Assembly: GCA_036822055.1 (NCBI GenBank)
Contig: DAISIK010000007.1
Location: 1 to 64,000 of the forward strand
DNA from: DAISIK01 sp036822055
GTDB lineage: Bacteria > Verrucomicrobiota > Verrucomicrobiia > Opitutales > Puniceicoccaceae
DNA: 64,000 nucleotides
Direction of reading: 5' to 3'
Positions 54,708-63,703 of the stretch are shown here, piece by piece. The notes under the pieces are model-generated. The model ran no database searches. It was not told the DNA's origin and was given only the letters and a program-made list of their open reading frames with translations. The position numbers and the translations under genes were made by a program. Every line of letters starts with the position of its first letter. Position 1 is the first letter of the stretch.

Positions 54708-55157
54708 TCAAAGGCGGCCTTCGTCCACATCAATCATATCGGCAAAGGTTAACAGGTCTTTACGGTCCGAAATTCCCATGGTCGCCTTTACCTCTTCGAT
54801 CTTTTCTTTCCCCATTTCACTCAACCCCATTTGGACCAGCTTCCGGTTCCAAACTGGCACTCGGCGATCCTCAGGAAAAATCGCGTTCAGCCGTTCATCG
54901 AGCGCTGCCTCGTCCGCACTCTCCCGCACCGCCTCGATCACCTGCTGTGGATCGATCCCGAGATGGATGCAGAGGAACCCGTCGAAACCTTTGCAAAAAT
55001 TTCGCTGGTAGGACTTTGGCAACTCTCCCGCCAGATGCTTGCGGATCTTGGCGATAAACCGCGGCAAATGGAGGAGTCCGCTTGAGTGGGGCAGGTAGGG
55101 TGATGGCAAATCCTTACAGATTTCACCAGTTGGTCCTAAGGGCTTTTCTTCTGACAT
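54708..55157 (-). CDS. DUF5069 family protein
   Basis: A 149-residue cytoplasmic protein. The pattern LHLPRFIAKIRKHLAGELP near the N-terminus and FLCIHLGIDPQQVIEAVRES in the middle matches DUF5069, a small family common in Verrucomicrobiota and Planctomycetota with no known function. Its start codon lies only 21 bases from the start of the divergent ABC exporter, leaving almost no non-coding space for two promoters. Confidence 0.65.
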   Translation of the reverse strand: MSEEKPLGPTGEICKDLPSPYLPHSSGLLHLPRFIAKIRKHLAGELPKSYQRNFCKGFDGFLCIHLGIDPQQVIEAVRESADEAALDERLNAIFPEDRRVPVWNRKLVQMGLSEMGKEKIEEVKATMGISDRKDLLTFADMIDVDEGRL

Positions 55158-55178
55158 TTTCTAGTTACCACTTGTAGA

Positions 55179-57008
55179 GTGAGAAACCCAAGTGCAAGCG
55201 GGAAAGCCCCTTCATCCGAATCTGGACAATCGTCCCCCTCATCCTCCTCCCCCCAGCCAAACGATCTCCCCAGTCGCCAAAGCTCGATCCGCAGGGTCTC
55301 CCGCTATCTCTTTCGCTACCCATATCTGTTCGGCATTACCATCGGTTTTGCTGTCCTCATGGTTCTCTCGACCATTCTCATCCCCCTGCAGATTCGAGAG
55401 GTCGTCAATGGCCTCGAAAACATGGGAGGAACCTGGGAACTCGCCGCCGGCGTCGGCATCATCGTGCTTCTCTACTTTCTGAGCGAGGTCTTTAACGGTC
55501 TGCGCATCTATGTAAACAACGCCCTCGAGCAAAAAGTCCTCTACGACATGAGGAAGGACCTTCACGATAAGCTCTTGCGCCTGCCCATCAGTTTTTACGA
55601 CGGACGCAAAAGTGGTGAGATCAGCTCCCGGGTGATCGAGGACGTTGCCAACGTGGAGCACGCCCTCCTCGATGGCACCGAAATCGGGATTCGTGCCATT
55701 CTCGTCATCCTCGGCATCACCATCATCCTCTTTATCCAACAACCCCTGCTCGCCATTTTTGTATTCCTCCCCGTCCCCGTCCTCATGATCGGTGGCTATT
55801 TTTACGCCAGGCGGTCCCGTAAAGTCTGGAAAGCCGTCCGCGGCGCCGCTGGAGACCTCAACGCCCTCCTCATTGAGGACATTCAAGGGAACCGGCTCAT
55901 TACTTCCTTCGGCATTTCGCGACGGGAATCCCTTCGCTTCCAGGAAAAAGCTACCCTCCTCAAGGTCCGCACCCTCCGCGCCATGCTCCGCTGGGCCCTC
56001 TACCGCCCCTCCACCACCTTCGTCACCAATCTCGGGGTCTGTGCCGTCATCGGTTACGGAGGGCACATGATCCTCGCCGGTACTCCGGACTTTTCCTACG
56101 GAGACCTTTTCCAGTTTTTCCTCTTTGCCGTTCTGCTCTACGGCCCACTCGAGCAGCTCCACGGGCTGAACCACATGCTCGCTGCCGGCAGCGCTTCGGG
56201 CGATCGGGTCTTCGAAATTCTCGATCATCCGGAGTCTATCACCAGTCCCCTCCACCCCGAGCCTTACCCCCAGGGCATCGTTGGTGTCGAGTTCAAGAAT
56301 GTTTCATTTGGCTACTCTGAGCGCGGAACCGTTATCGAGGAGCTAAACCTCTCCATCGAAGCAGGCAAGGTTACCGCCTTGGTCGGCCATACCGGGGCTG
56401 GTAAGTCAACCATCGCCAACCTCGCCATGCGAACCTACGATGTGACCTCCGGCACCGTTTTCCACAACGGGGTCGATATCCGAAAGTTCGATCTTGAGGA
56501 ACTCCACCAAAAAATCGGCTACGTCGCCCAGGACCCCTTTCTCTTCGACGGTTCCGTCCGCGAGAATCTCCACCTGGCCAAGGAATCGGCCACCGAGGAG
56601 GAGATCATCCGGGCGCTCGAAAATGCCTGCGCCTGGGAGTTTGTCCGCCATTTTCCAAACCAGCTGGACACCCCCATCGGGGAAAAGGGCGTCCGCCTGA
56701 GCCAGGGAGAGAAACAGCGCCTCACCATCGCCAGAGTCCTTCTCCGCAATCCTGCCTTTGTCATTTTCGACGAAGCAACGGCCAGCGTCGACACCCTCAC
56801 CGAACGCCGAATTCAACAAGCCCTCGATAACCTGACCCGCGATCGAACTGTCCTCGTCATCGCCCATCGGCTCTCCACCGTTCAGCGGGCCGATCAGATC
56901 ATTGTTCTCGAAAAGGGGAAAATCATCGAGGCTGGCTCCCATGCCTCCCTCCTCGCCGCCGCAGGTCAATATGCCCAGCTCTGCCAGGCCCAGTTCAACC
57001 ACGTCTGA
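55179..57008 (+). CDS. ABC exporter (type IV, MsbA-like half-transporter)
   Basis: A 609-residue fused membrane and ATPase protein. A Ser/Pro-rich N-terminus of about 40 residues precedes six membrane helices (for example YLFGITIGFAVLMVLSTILI and AILVILGITIILFIQQPLLAIFVFLPV), then the nucleotide-binding domain: Walker A GHTGAGKST, Q-loop YVAQDPFLFDGSV, signature LSQGEKQRLTIARVLL (LSQGE for LSGGQ), Walker B VIFDEATASVD, H-loop IAHRLSTV. It works as a homodimer exporting lipid or drug-like substrates. GTG start, because no ATG precedes the first helix; it lacks an obvious ribosome-binding site. Confidence 0.88.
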   Translation: MRNPSASGKAPSSESGQSSPSSSSPQPNDLPSRQSSIRRVSRYLFRYPYLFGITIGFAVLMVLSTILIPLQIREVVNGLENMGGTWELAAGVGIIVLLYFLSEVFNGLRIYVNNALEQKVLYDMRKDLHDKLLRLPISFYDGRKSGEISSRVIEDVANVEHALLDGTEIGIRAILVILGITIILFIQQPLLAIFVFLPVPVLMIGGYFYARRSRKVWKAVRGAAGDLNALLIEDIQGNRLITSFGISRRESLRFQEKATLLKVRTLRAMLRWALYRPSTTFVTNLGVCAVIGYGGHMILAGTPDFSYGDLFQFFLFAVLLYGPLEQLHGLNHMLAAGSASGDRVFEILDHPESITSPLHPEPYPQGIVGVEFKNVSFGYSERGTVIEELNLSIEAGKVTALVGHTGAGKSTIANLAMRTYDVTSGTVFHNGVDIRKFDLEELHQKIGYVAQDPFLFDGSVRENLHLAKESATEEEIIRALENACAWEFVRHFPNQLDTPIGEKGVRLSQGEKQRLTIARVLLRNPAFVIFDEATASVDTLTERRIQQALDNLTRDRTVLVIAHRLSTVQRADQIIVLEKGKIIEAGSHASLLAAAGQYAQLCQAQFNHV

Positions 57009-57053
57009 ATTAGGTCTTTTCTTTCCCAGCCTCCTCGGTATCCTCCTTGGGCA

Positions 57054-57353
57054 ATGGTAGAATCATCCACCGTGAGAAATGCTGACGTGAAAACCTGCGA
57101 ACTTATCGTTCAAAACAAGATGGGAATCCACGCCCGTCCTGCTGCCATGATCGTTCGGGCTGCAAGTAAACATGACGGCGAAGTCTGGGTTGAGAAAGAC
57201 AACGAACAAGTCAGCGGGAAAAGCATCATGGGCCTCATGATGCTCGCCGCCGGTCCCGGATCCCATTTGACCTTTGTCGCTCAAGGTGGAGATCCATCAA
57301 TCCTTTTTAATGAGTTAAAGGATCTCTTCGATCGAAAATTCGAGGAGGCCTGA
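57054..57353 (+). CDS. ptsH: HPr-family phosphocarrier protein
   Basis: The 99 residues carry the phosphorylatable His in MGIHARPAAMIV and the regulatory Ser in VSGKSIMGLMML, the site of HPr kinase. An N-terminal tail of about 13 residues precedes the usual start; a GTG at 57072 is an alternative. No EI or EII genes are adjacent, suggesting a regulatory HPr (nitrogen-type or HprK-linked) rather than a sugar operon member. It lies 45 bases after the exporter. Confidence 0.9.
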   Translation: MVESSTVRNADVKTCELIVQNKMGIHARPAAMIVRAASKHDGEVWVEKDNEQVSGKSIMGLMMLAAGPGSHLTFVAQGGDPSILFNELKDLFDRKFEEA

Positions 57354-57453
57354 GCCAATTCGCCGAGACGGGCTAAAGTCCCCCTTCTGCTAGCCTCCAG
57401 CCGTTTCCTTCGGTCCGCTCAAAACTTTCCTATCGATCCCCCGACGGGTGCGC

Positions 57454-58281
57454 TTACTCGCCTCCCACCGGGATCGGAACCTGTTCGGCCTGCCGTTTTT
57501 TGAAGGTCGTCAGGTGCTTGTAACCCTTGGCCCGCAAAACCGCGTAGGCTCGATCAAATTCCTGCCCTACCTGCGCCGGCTGGTGGGCATCCGAGCCGAT
57601 CGAGAGAGGGATCTCCCGCGCTCGCGCCCACTCCACAATCAAGGGGTCGGGATGCATCTCAAAGACCCCCTTGATGAACCCACTCGTATTCACCTCAAGG
57701 CAAACTCCGGTCTGCTGCACCCGATCGAGAAAGGTCTTAATCTCCTCTTCGTACGCCTCCGGACCAAACGGCTCCACCGTTCCGTAAATACGAATCAAAT
57801 CCGGGTGAGCCAGACTGTTGTAAAATCCGGATTCCGCCCCGGCTGCCAGGATTTCAAAATAGGCTCGAATGATTTCCCCGTCCGTCCCCAAACCCCTCTC
57901 TTCGATCCAATCCTGGAAACCAACCAGCTGGTGGTGGAGCGATCCGAGCACGAAGTCAAACGGCGTTTTCCTCAGAAACGTTCGCATCTCCTCCAAATAG
58001 GACTCCACCGGAAAGATTTCTGCCTCGATCCCGAAGCAAACCTCCACTCCCAAGTCCTCTCCCAGCCGTCGCGCATCTCCCACCATCTCCTCGTAGGTCG
58101 CGAAATCACTCTCGCTCATCCGGACACCCTCTCCACGAAAAACCTCCGGTCGCCCCATCGGGGTATGGCAAGTGAAAGTGATGCGCTCAATCCCCTTTTC
58201 CGCTGCCGCTTGAACGTACTCGATCGGCTCGCCGATTGCGTGACCGCAAAGTGGGGTGTGCATGTGGCTATCAAACTTCAT
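57454..58281 (-). CDS. PHP-family phosphatase (histidinol-phosphatase HisK type)
   Basis: A 275-residue metallophosphatase. Metal ligands: FDSHMHTPLCGHA at the start, GIEAEIFP, LGSLHHQ, LAHPDLIRIYG and IGSDAHQPAQVG at the end. This fits the HisK/YtvP-type histidinol-phosphatase that makes histidinol, but other PHP phosphoesterases look alike. ATG 58281 is preferred to 58299 because the family begins with MKxDxHxH. It diverges from rbsK. Confidence 0.8.
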   Translation of the reverse strand: MKFDSHMHTPLCGHAIGEPIEYVQAAAEKGIERITFTCHTPMGRPEVFRGEGVRMSESDFATYEEMVGDARRLGEDLGVEVCFGIEAEIFPVESYLEEMRTFLRKTPFDFVLGSLHHQLVGFQDWIEERGLGTDGEIIRAYFEILAAGAESGFYNSLAHPDLIRIYGTVEPFGPEAYEEEIKTFLDRVQQTGVCLEVNTSGFIKGVFEMHPDPLIVEWARAREIPLSIGSDAHQPAQVGQEFDRAYAVLRAKGYKHLTTFKKRQAEQVPIPVGGE

Positions 58282-58432
58282 CACCACAACCTCTCCCAAT
58301 TTTCCCTCAACTCCAAGCCGTCATTACCCGCTCTGGTTCGATTTTACACGATGGGAACATCAACGGTTTCAAGCATCTCGTTCCCTGCTCACTGCCTTGA
58401 CTCCTCGCCCATCCCCTGATCGCCTGCACTTC

Positions 58433-59380
58433 ATGAACCCCAGCCCCTCCCCCCGAGTCCTCGTCGTCGGAAGCTGCAGCACCGATTACATCATCCGCAC
58501 CTCCAAGCTCCCTGAGGTCGGGGAGACCGTCACCAACGGCAGCTTTCAACAAACCTTTGGGGGCAAGGGTGCGAATACCGCTGTAGCCGCCTCGAAATTG
58601 GGCGCCCGGGTTTCTTTTCTCGGTGCCTTCGGCGGCCAGGCATCCGCCCTTCCCATTCAGCAAGCCCTCACTGGTTACGGTCTCGACCTCAATGGCAGCT
58701 TCTCATTCCCCGAGGATGAGAGCGGCGCCGCGCTCATCCTTGTCGGTCCCGGAGGCGAAAACTACATTTCAGTCGCCCCCGGGGCCAATCACCTCCTTAC
58801 CGCCGAACACCTTCGCCAACGTCAGGACCTCTTTCAAAATTGTGGCATCGTCCTCCTTCAAAATGAGATCCCACGCTCCACCAATGCCGAGGCAATCAAA
58901 TTGGCCAAACAATACCAACGCCCGGTCGTCCTCAACTTTGCACCAGCCGCCGCCGACCATTTCCCCCTCCTCGGCGGGGTTGATTACCTCATCGTCAACG
59001 AGGTTGAGGCCGGGCAACTACTGAAAACTGCTGGCAAGGTCCCGCCTTCCGATCTCCGGGCACTGGCCCCCGCCATCGCATCGATGGCTAGCCAGTGGGT
59101 CGTCGTGACCCTCGGCCCCGAAGGGGTCTGTGCCGCCTCCCAAACCGGTGAAGTGCTCAGCTTTCCCTCTTATCCGGTCCGAGCTGTTGATACCACTGCC
59201 GCCGGGGACACCTTCTGCGGCGCCCTCGCCATCGCCCTGCTCGAGGGATCGAGCATGGCCGACGCCCTCGCCTTCGCCCAGGGAGCCGCCGCCTTCTCCG
59301 TTACCAAACCCGGCTGCATGGTCTCGTCCCCAACCCGCTCTGAGCTGGAGGCCTTTCTGCTTCTCCATCCTGCCCACTAA
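58433..59380 (+). CDS. rbsK: Ribokinase
   Basis: PfkB-fold sugar kinase, 315 residues. N-terminal signature GGKGANTAVAASKLGA, and the C-terminal DTTAAGDTFCGALA with the catalytic Asp and anion hole. VVLNFAPAA and DYLIVNEVEAGQL are typical of ribokinase. It makes ribose-5-phosphate from ribose. A longer reading from 58256 overlaps the divergent PHP gene and is rejected. deoC follows 22 bases later. Confidence 0.87.
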   Translation: MNPSPSPRVLVVGSCSTDYIIRTSKLPEVGETVTNGSFQQTFGGKGANTAVAASKLGARVSFLGAFGGQASALPIQQALTGYGLDLNGSFSFPEDESGAALILVGPGGENYISVAPGANHLLTAEHLRQRQDLFQNCGIVLLQNEIPRSTNAEAIKLAKQYQRPVVLNFAPAAADHFPLLGGVDYLIVNEVEAGQLLKTAGKVPPSDLRALAPAIASMASQWVVVTLGPEGVCAASQTGEVLSFPSYPVRAVDTTAAGDTFCGALAIALLEGSSMADALAFAQGAAAFSVTKPGCMVSSPTRSELEAFLLLHPAH

Positions 59381-59402
59381 CTTCAGATCCCCTCCACAAA
59401 TC

Positions 59403-60158
59403 ATGCATCCAGAAGTCCAAGCCATCGCCAAACTCTTCGACCACGCCGTTCTCCAACCGGTCCACACTGCTACCGATACCCGCGCTGGTTGCGAGCTCGG
59501 CCTCAAGTACGGCGTCGCCGCCATTTGCGTCAAACCGTGCTACCTCTCCCTCGCCGCCGAGATTCTCGCTGGCTCCACCGTTGCTCCCTGCGCGGTCACG
59601 GCTTTTCCGCACGGAAATTCAGGCCTCCAAGCTCGCCTTGCGGAAATCTCCGAGGTTCTAAAAGCCGGTGCAACCGAGATCGATACCGTCGCCAACCTCG
59701 GCTTGGTTCGCGAGGGCAATTGGTCGGACCTTCGCTCCGAACTCTCGCAAATCACTTCCTTGACCCATCAGAATGGAGCCTTGCTCAAGCTCATCTTTGA
59801 AACCGATTTCCTCACCCAACCCGAGATTGCCGCCCTCGCGGAACTCGCTGCCGAGGTCGGCGTAGACTTCGTGAAAACCTCAACCGGATTCGCCTACCTC
59901 CCACAGCCCGAGGGCGGCTTCAAAACCCGCGGAGCCACCGAAGAGGCCATCATCACCATGCGCGACCACGTCGCGGGCAAATGCCAGCTCAAAGCATCGG
60001 GAGGAATCCGCACCCTCGATCAAGTCCTCCGCTTCCGCGAACTCGGCTGCACCCGGATCGGCATCGGCGCCACCGCCACCCTTCTCGAAGCCGCCCAACA
60101 ACGCTACCAATCCGGCTCACCCCAAACCACCCCCACCCCCACCGACCAATCCTACTGA
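59403..60158 (+). CDS. deoC: Deoxyribose-phosphate aldolase
   Basis: Splits 2-deoxyribose-5-phosphate into glyceraldehyde-3-phosphate and acetaldehyde. The 251 residues have the Schiff-base lysine in VDFVKTSTGF, a second conserved lysine in LKASGGIRTL, and the family elements VCVKPCY-like VKPCYLSLA and AFPHGNS. A 20-residue Pro/Thr-rich tail is extra. With rbsK it forms a pentose/nucleoside salvage pair. Confidence 0.92.
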   Translation: MHPEVQAIAKLFDHAVLQPVHTATDTRAGCELGLKYGVAAICVKPCYLSLAAEILAGSTVAPCAVTAFPHGNSGLQARLAEISEVLKAGATEIDTVANLGLVREGNWSDLRSELSQITSLTHQNGALLKLIFETDFLTQPEIAALAELAAEVGVDFVKTSTGFAYLPQPEGGFKTRGATEEAIITMRDHVAGKCQLKASGGIRTLDQVLRFRELGCTRIGIGATATLLEAAQQRYQSGSPQTTPTPTDQSY

Positions 60159-60325
60159 GCCCCGCCCCTCTAAGATATCTAGGGAGGATAGGAAACGGTC
60201 CTTTCACCCATTTAAGGTAGCCTGCAATATCCAAAACCTCTTGTGCATCGGGTGGGTTTTGTGAACAAACCTCCGGAACCTAGCGCGTCCTCTTTGAGCA
60301 GGGCGCACCCGTTCGCACGAGCTGG

Positions 60326-61255
60326 CTAGAATCTGTGTCTGAAGCCATGCCTTTTTTGATGCCAGGAGAGGTGTTTTGGGTCAGGTCGAAGTCTCGCCTG
60401 ATCATGGAAATAGAGTGGCCTCTCGTCAAAGGACCCAAGACACCATCCGTAAGGTGACGATTCCTTAAAACGATCTTTGGCTACTTGAATCATAAACTCA
60501 TCGCCTCGACAAACGACTGTCCAAAGCCCGGCATCAAACATCCAGTGGGCATCCGGTGTCAGGGCTAGTCCATTTGATGCATCATCATTCCCACTCCGGG
60601 CATGCTGATGGATATGACAGGCCTGCACTAGTGAACTGCCTTCCGTATCAAGCCGACAGCCGGAAAGTGCACAAGTGAAGTAATAGCCAGAGAGGACCTC
60701 CGATTTGAAACGCGAATCGCGTCCTTTCTTTTGGCGCGCTCTAAATTCAGCAGCGTCCTGCCTTATAGCATGAACCGCTGAAGTTGTAGGAACAGGCAGT
60801 CCCAGGCGCGCGCAGAGCATTACTTGTTCCGATGCAGTGAAATACATGCTGACCAAGGTTTCTCGCGCAGTCCGGCAAAATTCGGAATCTTGGAAACAAG
60901 CGAATAATCCTGCATCCATCTGACACGAGCGCGTAGTAGCCTTCGCAAGCGAATATTGCCCGTCCTCAGTAAATCGCTCCCAAATTCGATCCCGCTCGCC
61001 ACCCAGCGCATGGAACGGCATAAGAATATCGGGCTGATTACGTTGACGCTCAAGGACTAGCTCCCAGTAATCCCGGAAACGGGAGACCAGATGCACATCA
61101 TATTTCACCCACCCTTCTGTTACATCCCCCAATTCGATGAGATCAATGACGGCCAGTAGCATCAGCGGCTTATGTGGCGCAATCCCACGTGCTTCGGTGC
61201 GCGCCACATTGAGGTTGGCTAGCTTACCGAGCCAAAAATTTCGATCCTTACCCAC
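60326..61255 (-). CDS. HNH endonuclease with candidate phosphorothioate-DNA-binding domain
   Basis: A 309-residue protein starting at GTG 61255; no in-frame ATG is suitable. Residues about 8-60 (ANLNVARTEARGIAPHKPLMLLAVIDLI) resemble the N-terminal sulfur-binding domain of phosphorothioate-dependent type IV restriction enzymes, where an APHKPL-like core is conserved. The C-terminal HNH_2 domain has CALSGCRLDTEGSSLVQACHIHQHARSGNDDASNGLALTPDAHWMFD-type sequence with paired cysteines, AC-HI and N-G-L-L-x-H residues of a betabetaalpha-metal nuclease. Likely a DNA restriction nuclease. It looks less GC-rich than its neighbours, fitting acquisition. No methylase or partner adjoins. Confidence 0.72.
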   Translation of the reverse strand: MGKDRNFWLGKLANLNVARTEARGIAPHKPLMLLAVIDLIELGDVTEGWVKYDVHLVSRFRDYWELVLERQRNQPDILMPFHALGGERDRIWERFTEDGQYSLAKATTRSCQMDAGLFACFQDSEFCRTARETLVSMYFTASEQVMLCARLGLPVPTTSAVHAIRQDAAEFRARQKKGRDSRFKSEVLSGYYFTCALSGCRLDTEGSSLVQACHIHQHARSGNDDASNGLALTPDAHWMFDAGLWTVVCRGDEFMIQVAKDRFKESSPYGWCLGSFDERPLYFHDQARLRPDPKHLSWHQKRHGFRHRF

Positions 61256-61421
61256 AGCGCATACTCAAGCTATTTTGGTAATTACTCCGCTGAACAAATA
61301 ACCGATGTTCGGGTTTCGAAGTGGAAGGAGCTATCGGGTCGCGTTCACCTCCGGTAGCGATCCCGATTTCGATTTCGTTTCTTATCGCCCATTTGAGACT
61401 CAGAGTAATAGCCACGCTCTT

Positions 61422-62576
61422 TCATTCCGTTCTATCGAACCGCAAGGTGTCCGTGTATTGAAACTTGTCCCCTTGAGCGGGGGCTGTCGGTCCCAGGTCT
61501 TTGCCCAGGTCCCCGATCTCCTTCGCTTCAGTACCCTCCGAGAGCGCGGACAATTCATAGAGGGTCGTCCATTCCAAAGTCTCGCCGGGAGAAACCTTGA
61601 TTTTAATGAAGGGCTCAAGCGATATGGTGTTTCCAAGGGCATAAAAGGTGTATTGATAAGGCGCCTGGTCTCCAGAGAAGGAGAGCACCTTCCCGGCCTC
61701 CGGATCGATGAACTGACCCGCATAAAAGCCAGCAGTAGGCGTCTCCTCAGAAAACTCCTCCCGGTGGTAGTACCCTTTCCCTGGGCGGGTCTCTTCGAGA
61801 ACCGAGATCTCACGGCCGCTCAACTGAATTTTACCTCCGAGACTTTTATCCTCCGCAAATTCAAATGGGACAAGAGCCCGGAGGGGTGGAGCAAGGGGCT
61901 TGCCGTCAAAGACCACGAAATTGTGGTTGTAGTGGCTTGTTTCGATCGGAAGCGATCCGGTATTCGTCAACTGCTGTAAAACCTTGAAACCGGGTCGGTC
62001 CGGCAAAAGTTCGATCACCTTCCGGTACTCATAAGCATAGCCGCGTAGCTCCGACAGTACCTGTATCGACTCGACCCAATCCGAGCCGTAGTTGGAAGTC
62101 CAAACGCCTCCATCCTTGATCTCGTAGTGCTTGTTGAAACGATACCGTGTATCCCCCTCTTTCCCACTGTATCTTTTCTCGAGGTGACCAACGCCTATCT
62201 TCAGAAAAGTTTCCCCAACGGTTGCCGTCTCGTAGCCCGAAGGATCCTCCATCCCAAATTCGCCCGCTGGTCCTCCAAGCATGCTTGCCCGTGTGGGTTG
62301 ATGCCCAGCCTTTGGCCTGAAATCAAAGAAACGGTATCCTTCCCACTCGAGGCGACCAACGATTCCCGACCAGTCAAACCGGGGACCGCGATAGACTCCC
62401 GTCTCGGAGTCCGGTAAATAAACCTCCATCTCGATCAATCCATTGGTTAAAACGACCATTGGATAGCTGGAGCCCTCCCGATCTTCCTCCAGCGCCAGAA
62501 CCGGTCGGGTGAGGAGGTCTACCGTTAGAATCGCGGCAGCCAACAAGGGCAGATGAAACCAGAAAATGCGTCTCAT
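61422..62576 (-). CDS. Secreted galactose-mutarotase-fold protein
   Basis: From ATG 62576 it begins with a signal peptide (MRRIFWFHLPLLAAAILTVDLLTRPVLA) followed by about 355 residues of beta-sandwich pattern. LTNGLIEMEVYLPDSETGVYRGPRFDWSG near the start and TSHYNHNFVVFDGKPL in the middle recall the aldose-epimerase-like fold. The catalytic Glu/His set is not clearly identifiable, so carbohydrate binding rather than epimerase activity is possible. Periplasmic or exported. An ATG at 62621 is less likely. Confidence 0.6.
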   Translation of the reverse strand: MRRIFWFHLPLLAAAILTVDLLTRPVLALEEDREGSSYPMVVLTNGLIEMEVYLPDSETGVYRGPRFDWSGIVGRLEWEGYRFFDFRPKAGHQPTRASMLGGPAGEFGMEDPSGYETATVGETFLKIGVGHLEKRYSGKEGDTRYRFNKHYEIKDGGVWTSNYGSDWVESIQVLSELRGYAYEYRKVIELLPDRPGFKVLQQLTNTGSLPIETSHYNHNFVVFDGKPLAPPLRALVPFEFAEDKSLGGKIQLSGREISVLEETRPGKGYYHREEFSEETPTAGFYAGQFIDPEAGKVLSFSGDQAPYQYTFYALGNTISLEPFIKIKVSPGETLEWTTLYELSALSEGTEAKEIGDLGKDLGPTAPAQGDKFQYTDTLRFDRTE

Positions 62577-62917
62577 TTTTTGTGTTGAGTGGGGTGGCAC
62601 GGATTTTTCCATGATCGTCATTGACCGGCGAAATGTAAGCGGTGGTCCCTCCTTTGATCAATCTTCAACCGATTCAGTGGACGCCTCCCAAGGCTCCTCG
62701 GGAGCTTTCTTCACCGGATAGGCTCAATTTTCGGCATGCCAAAAATCTCAAATTCGAGGAACCCTGTCGGGGTATCGTTGATTTAGAGGGAAATTTGATG
62801 CTTTTTATAGGATGACTGGTTCAGCCCATCCGGACCCTCATCATTGTTTCTCTGCTGCGGGTCTCGGTCTCCGATCTCTACCCCTCCCAAAAAATTGAAT
62901 AGCTTTCACAATCCCCG
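62577..62917. other. Divergent intergenic region
   Basis: About 340 bases between two divergently oriented secreted-protein genes; both promoters must be here. A small hairpin (62690-62697 with 62701-62708) is present without a clear U-run. No gene seen. Confidence 0.4.
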
Positions 62918-63676
62918 ATGCGTGACCTCCGACTTTTCATTCCCATTTTCCTGATTGCCGTATCTGCGGGTCAACCCACTGCGAAGGCTTCCACGAAACT
63001 TCCGCTACCGATTCCAGATGGATTTCGGATCCTTGCTTGGAACGTCAAGGCAGTTCCACCGGAAGGCAGCCTCTTTTACCAACAGGGGGAGGAGCTGGTT
63101 CCCATAGATGAGATCGCCGACACCTATGCTTCAAAAGTCTACCCCTACGAGGGGGACGGGAACCTTCTTTTTTTCGGAGCCCAGCCGGGTACCACCAAAG
63201 TTGAAGAGGGAAAGGTTGTCGGACGGGTCAACCTAACGCAATTCAAGCTTCCTCTCGTGCTGCTGTCCCGGAGCGATCCCGGTAGCTCGGAACCTTACCG
63301 GGCACTCAGCATCGAAGATAGTACCGAATCCTTCCCTCTCGGCTCCTATCGATTTATCAATGCCACCGATCGGACCTTTGCCGTCCAGATCGGAGACGAA
63401 CGCGCTTTGATTCAGCCTCTTGAAACGGTGGTACTCAGCCCCAGGATCAACGGAGCAAAAACCGCTTCTTTCAAGATGATCATTCGCGAGAGTAGCGACT
63501 GGAAGCCTTTTCGCTCCAATGCGATCCGCCACCTTCCCAACCGAAGAGTCTCCTACCTCATTTTCTCCGACAATTCCGGCTCGCGGCCGGTCGCTCGGGG
63601 TCTTAGCGAAACCGCCGCCGATCTCGACCGCCGCCAGGTGTCCGCGGATCTCGAAGCGACCAATAGAAAAGACTAA
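62918..63676 (+). CDS. Secreted hypothetical protein, likely pilus-cassette neighbour
   Basis: A 252-residue protein with a signal peptide (MRDLRLFIPIFLIAVSAGQPTAKA) and a mature part rich in beta strands (YRALSIEDSTESFPLGSYRFINATDRTFAVQIGD, then TVVLSPRINGAKTASFKMII). I do not recognise a family with confidence. It lies 27 bases upstream of a prepilin-like gene and is probably co-expressed with it. Confidence 0.55.
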   Translation: MRDLRLFIPIFLIAVSAGQPTAKASTKLPLPIPDGFRILAWNVKAVPPEGSLFYQQGEELVPIDEIADTYASKVYPYEGDGNLLFFGAQPGTTKVEEGKVVGRVNLTQFKLPLVLLSRSDPGSSEPYRALSIEDSTESFPLGSYRFINATDRTFAVQIGDERALIQPLETVVLSPRINGAKTASFKMIIRESSDWKPFRSNAIRHLPNRRVSYLIFSDNSGSRPVARGLSETAADLDRRQVSADLEATNRKD

Positions 63677-63703
63677 ATTCTCAGCCAACCACCTCTCCCC
63701 ACT

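Noticed and set aside
55239..56255. 338-codon minus-strand reading opposite the ABC exporter
   Set aside because: Very acidic, no domain, fully antisense to clear transporter membrane sequence.
61305..61979. 224-codon plus-strand reading opposite the mutarotase-fold gene
   Set aside because: Antisense overlap with a gene that has a signal peptide and fold-like pattern; no recognisable protein of its own.
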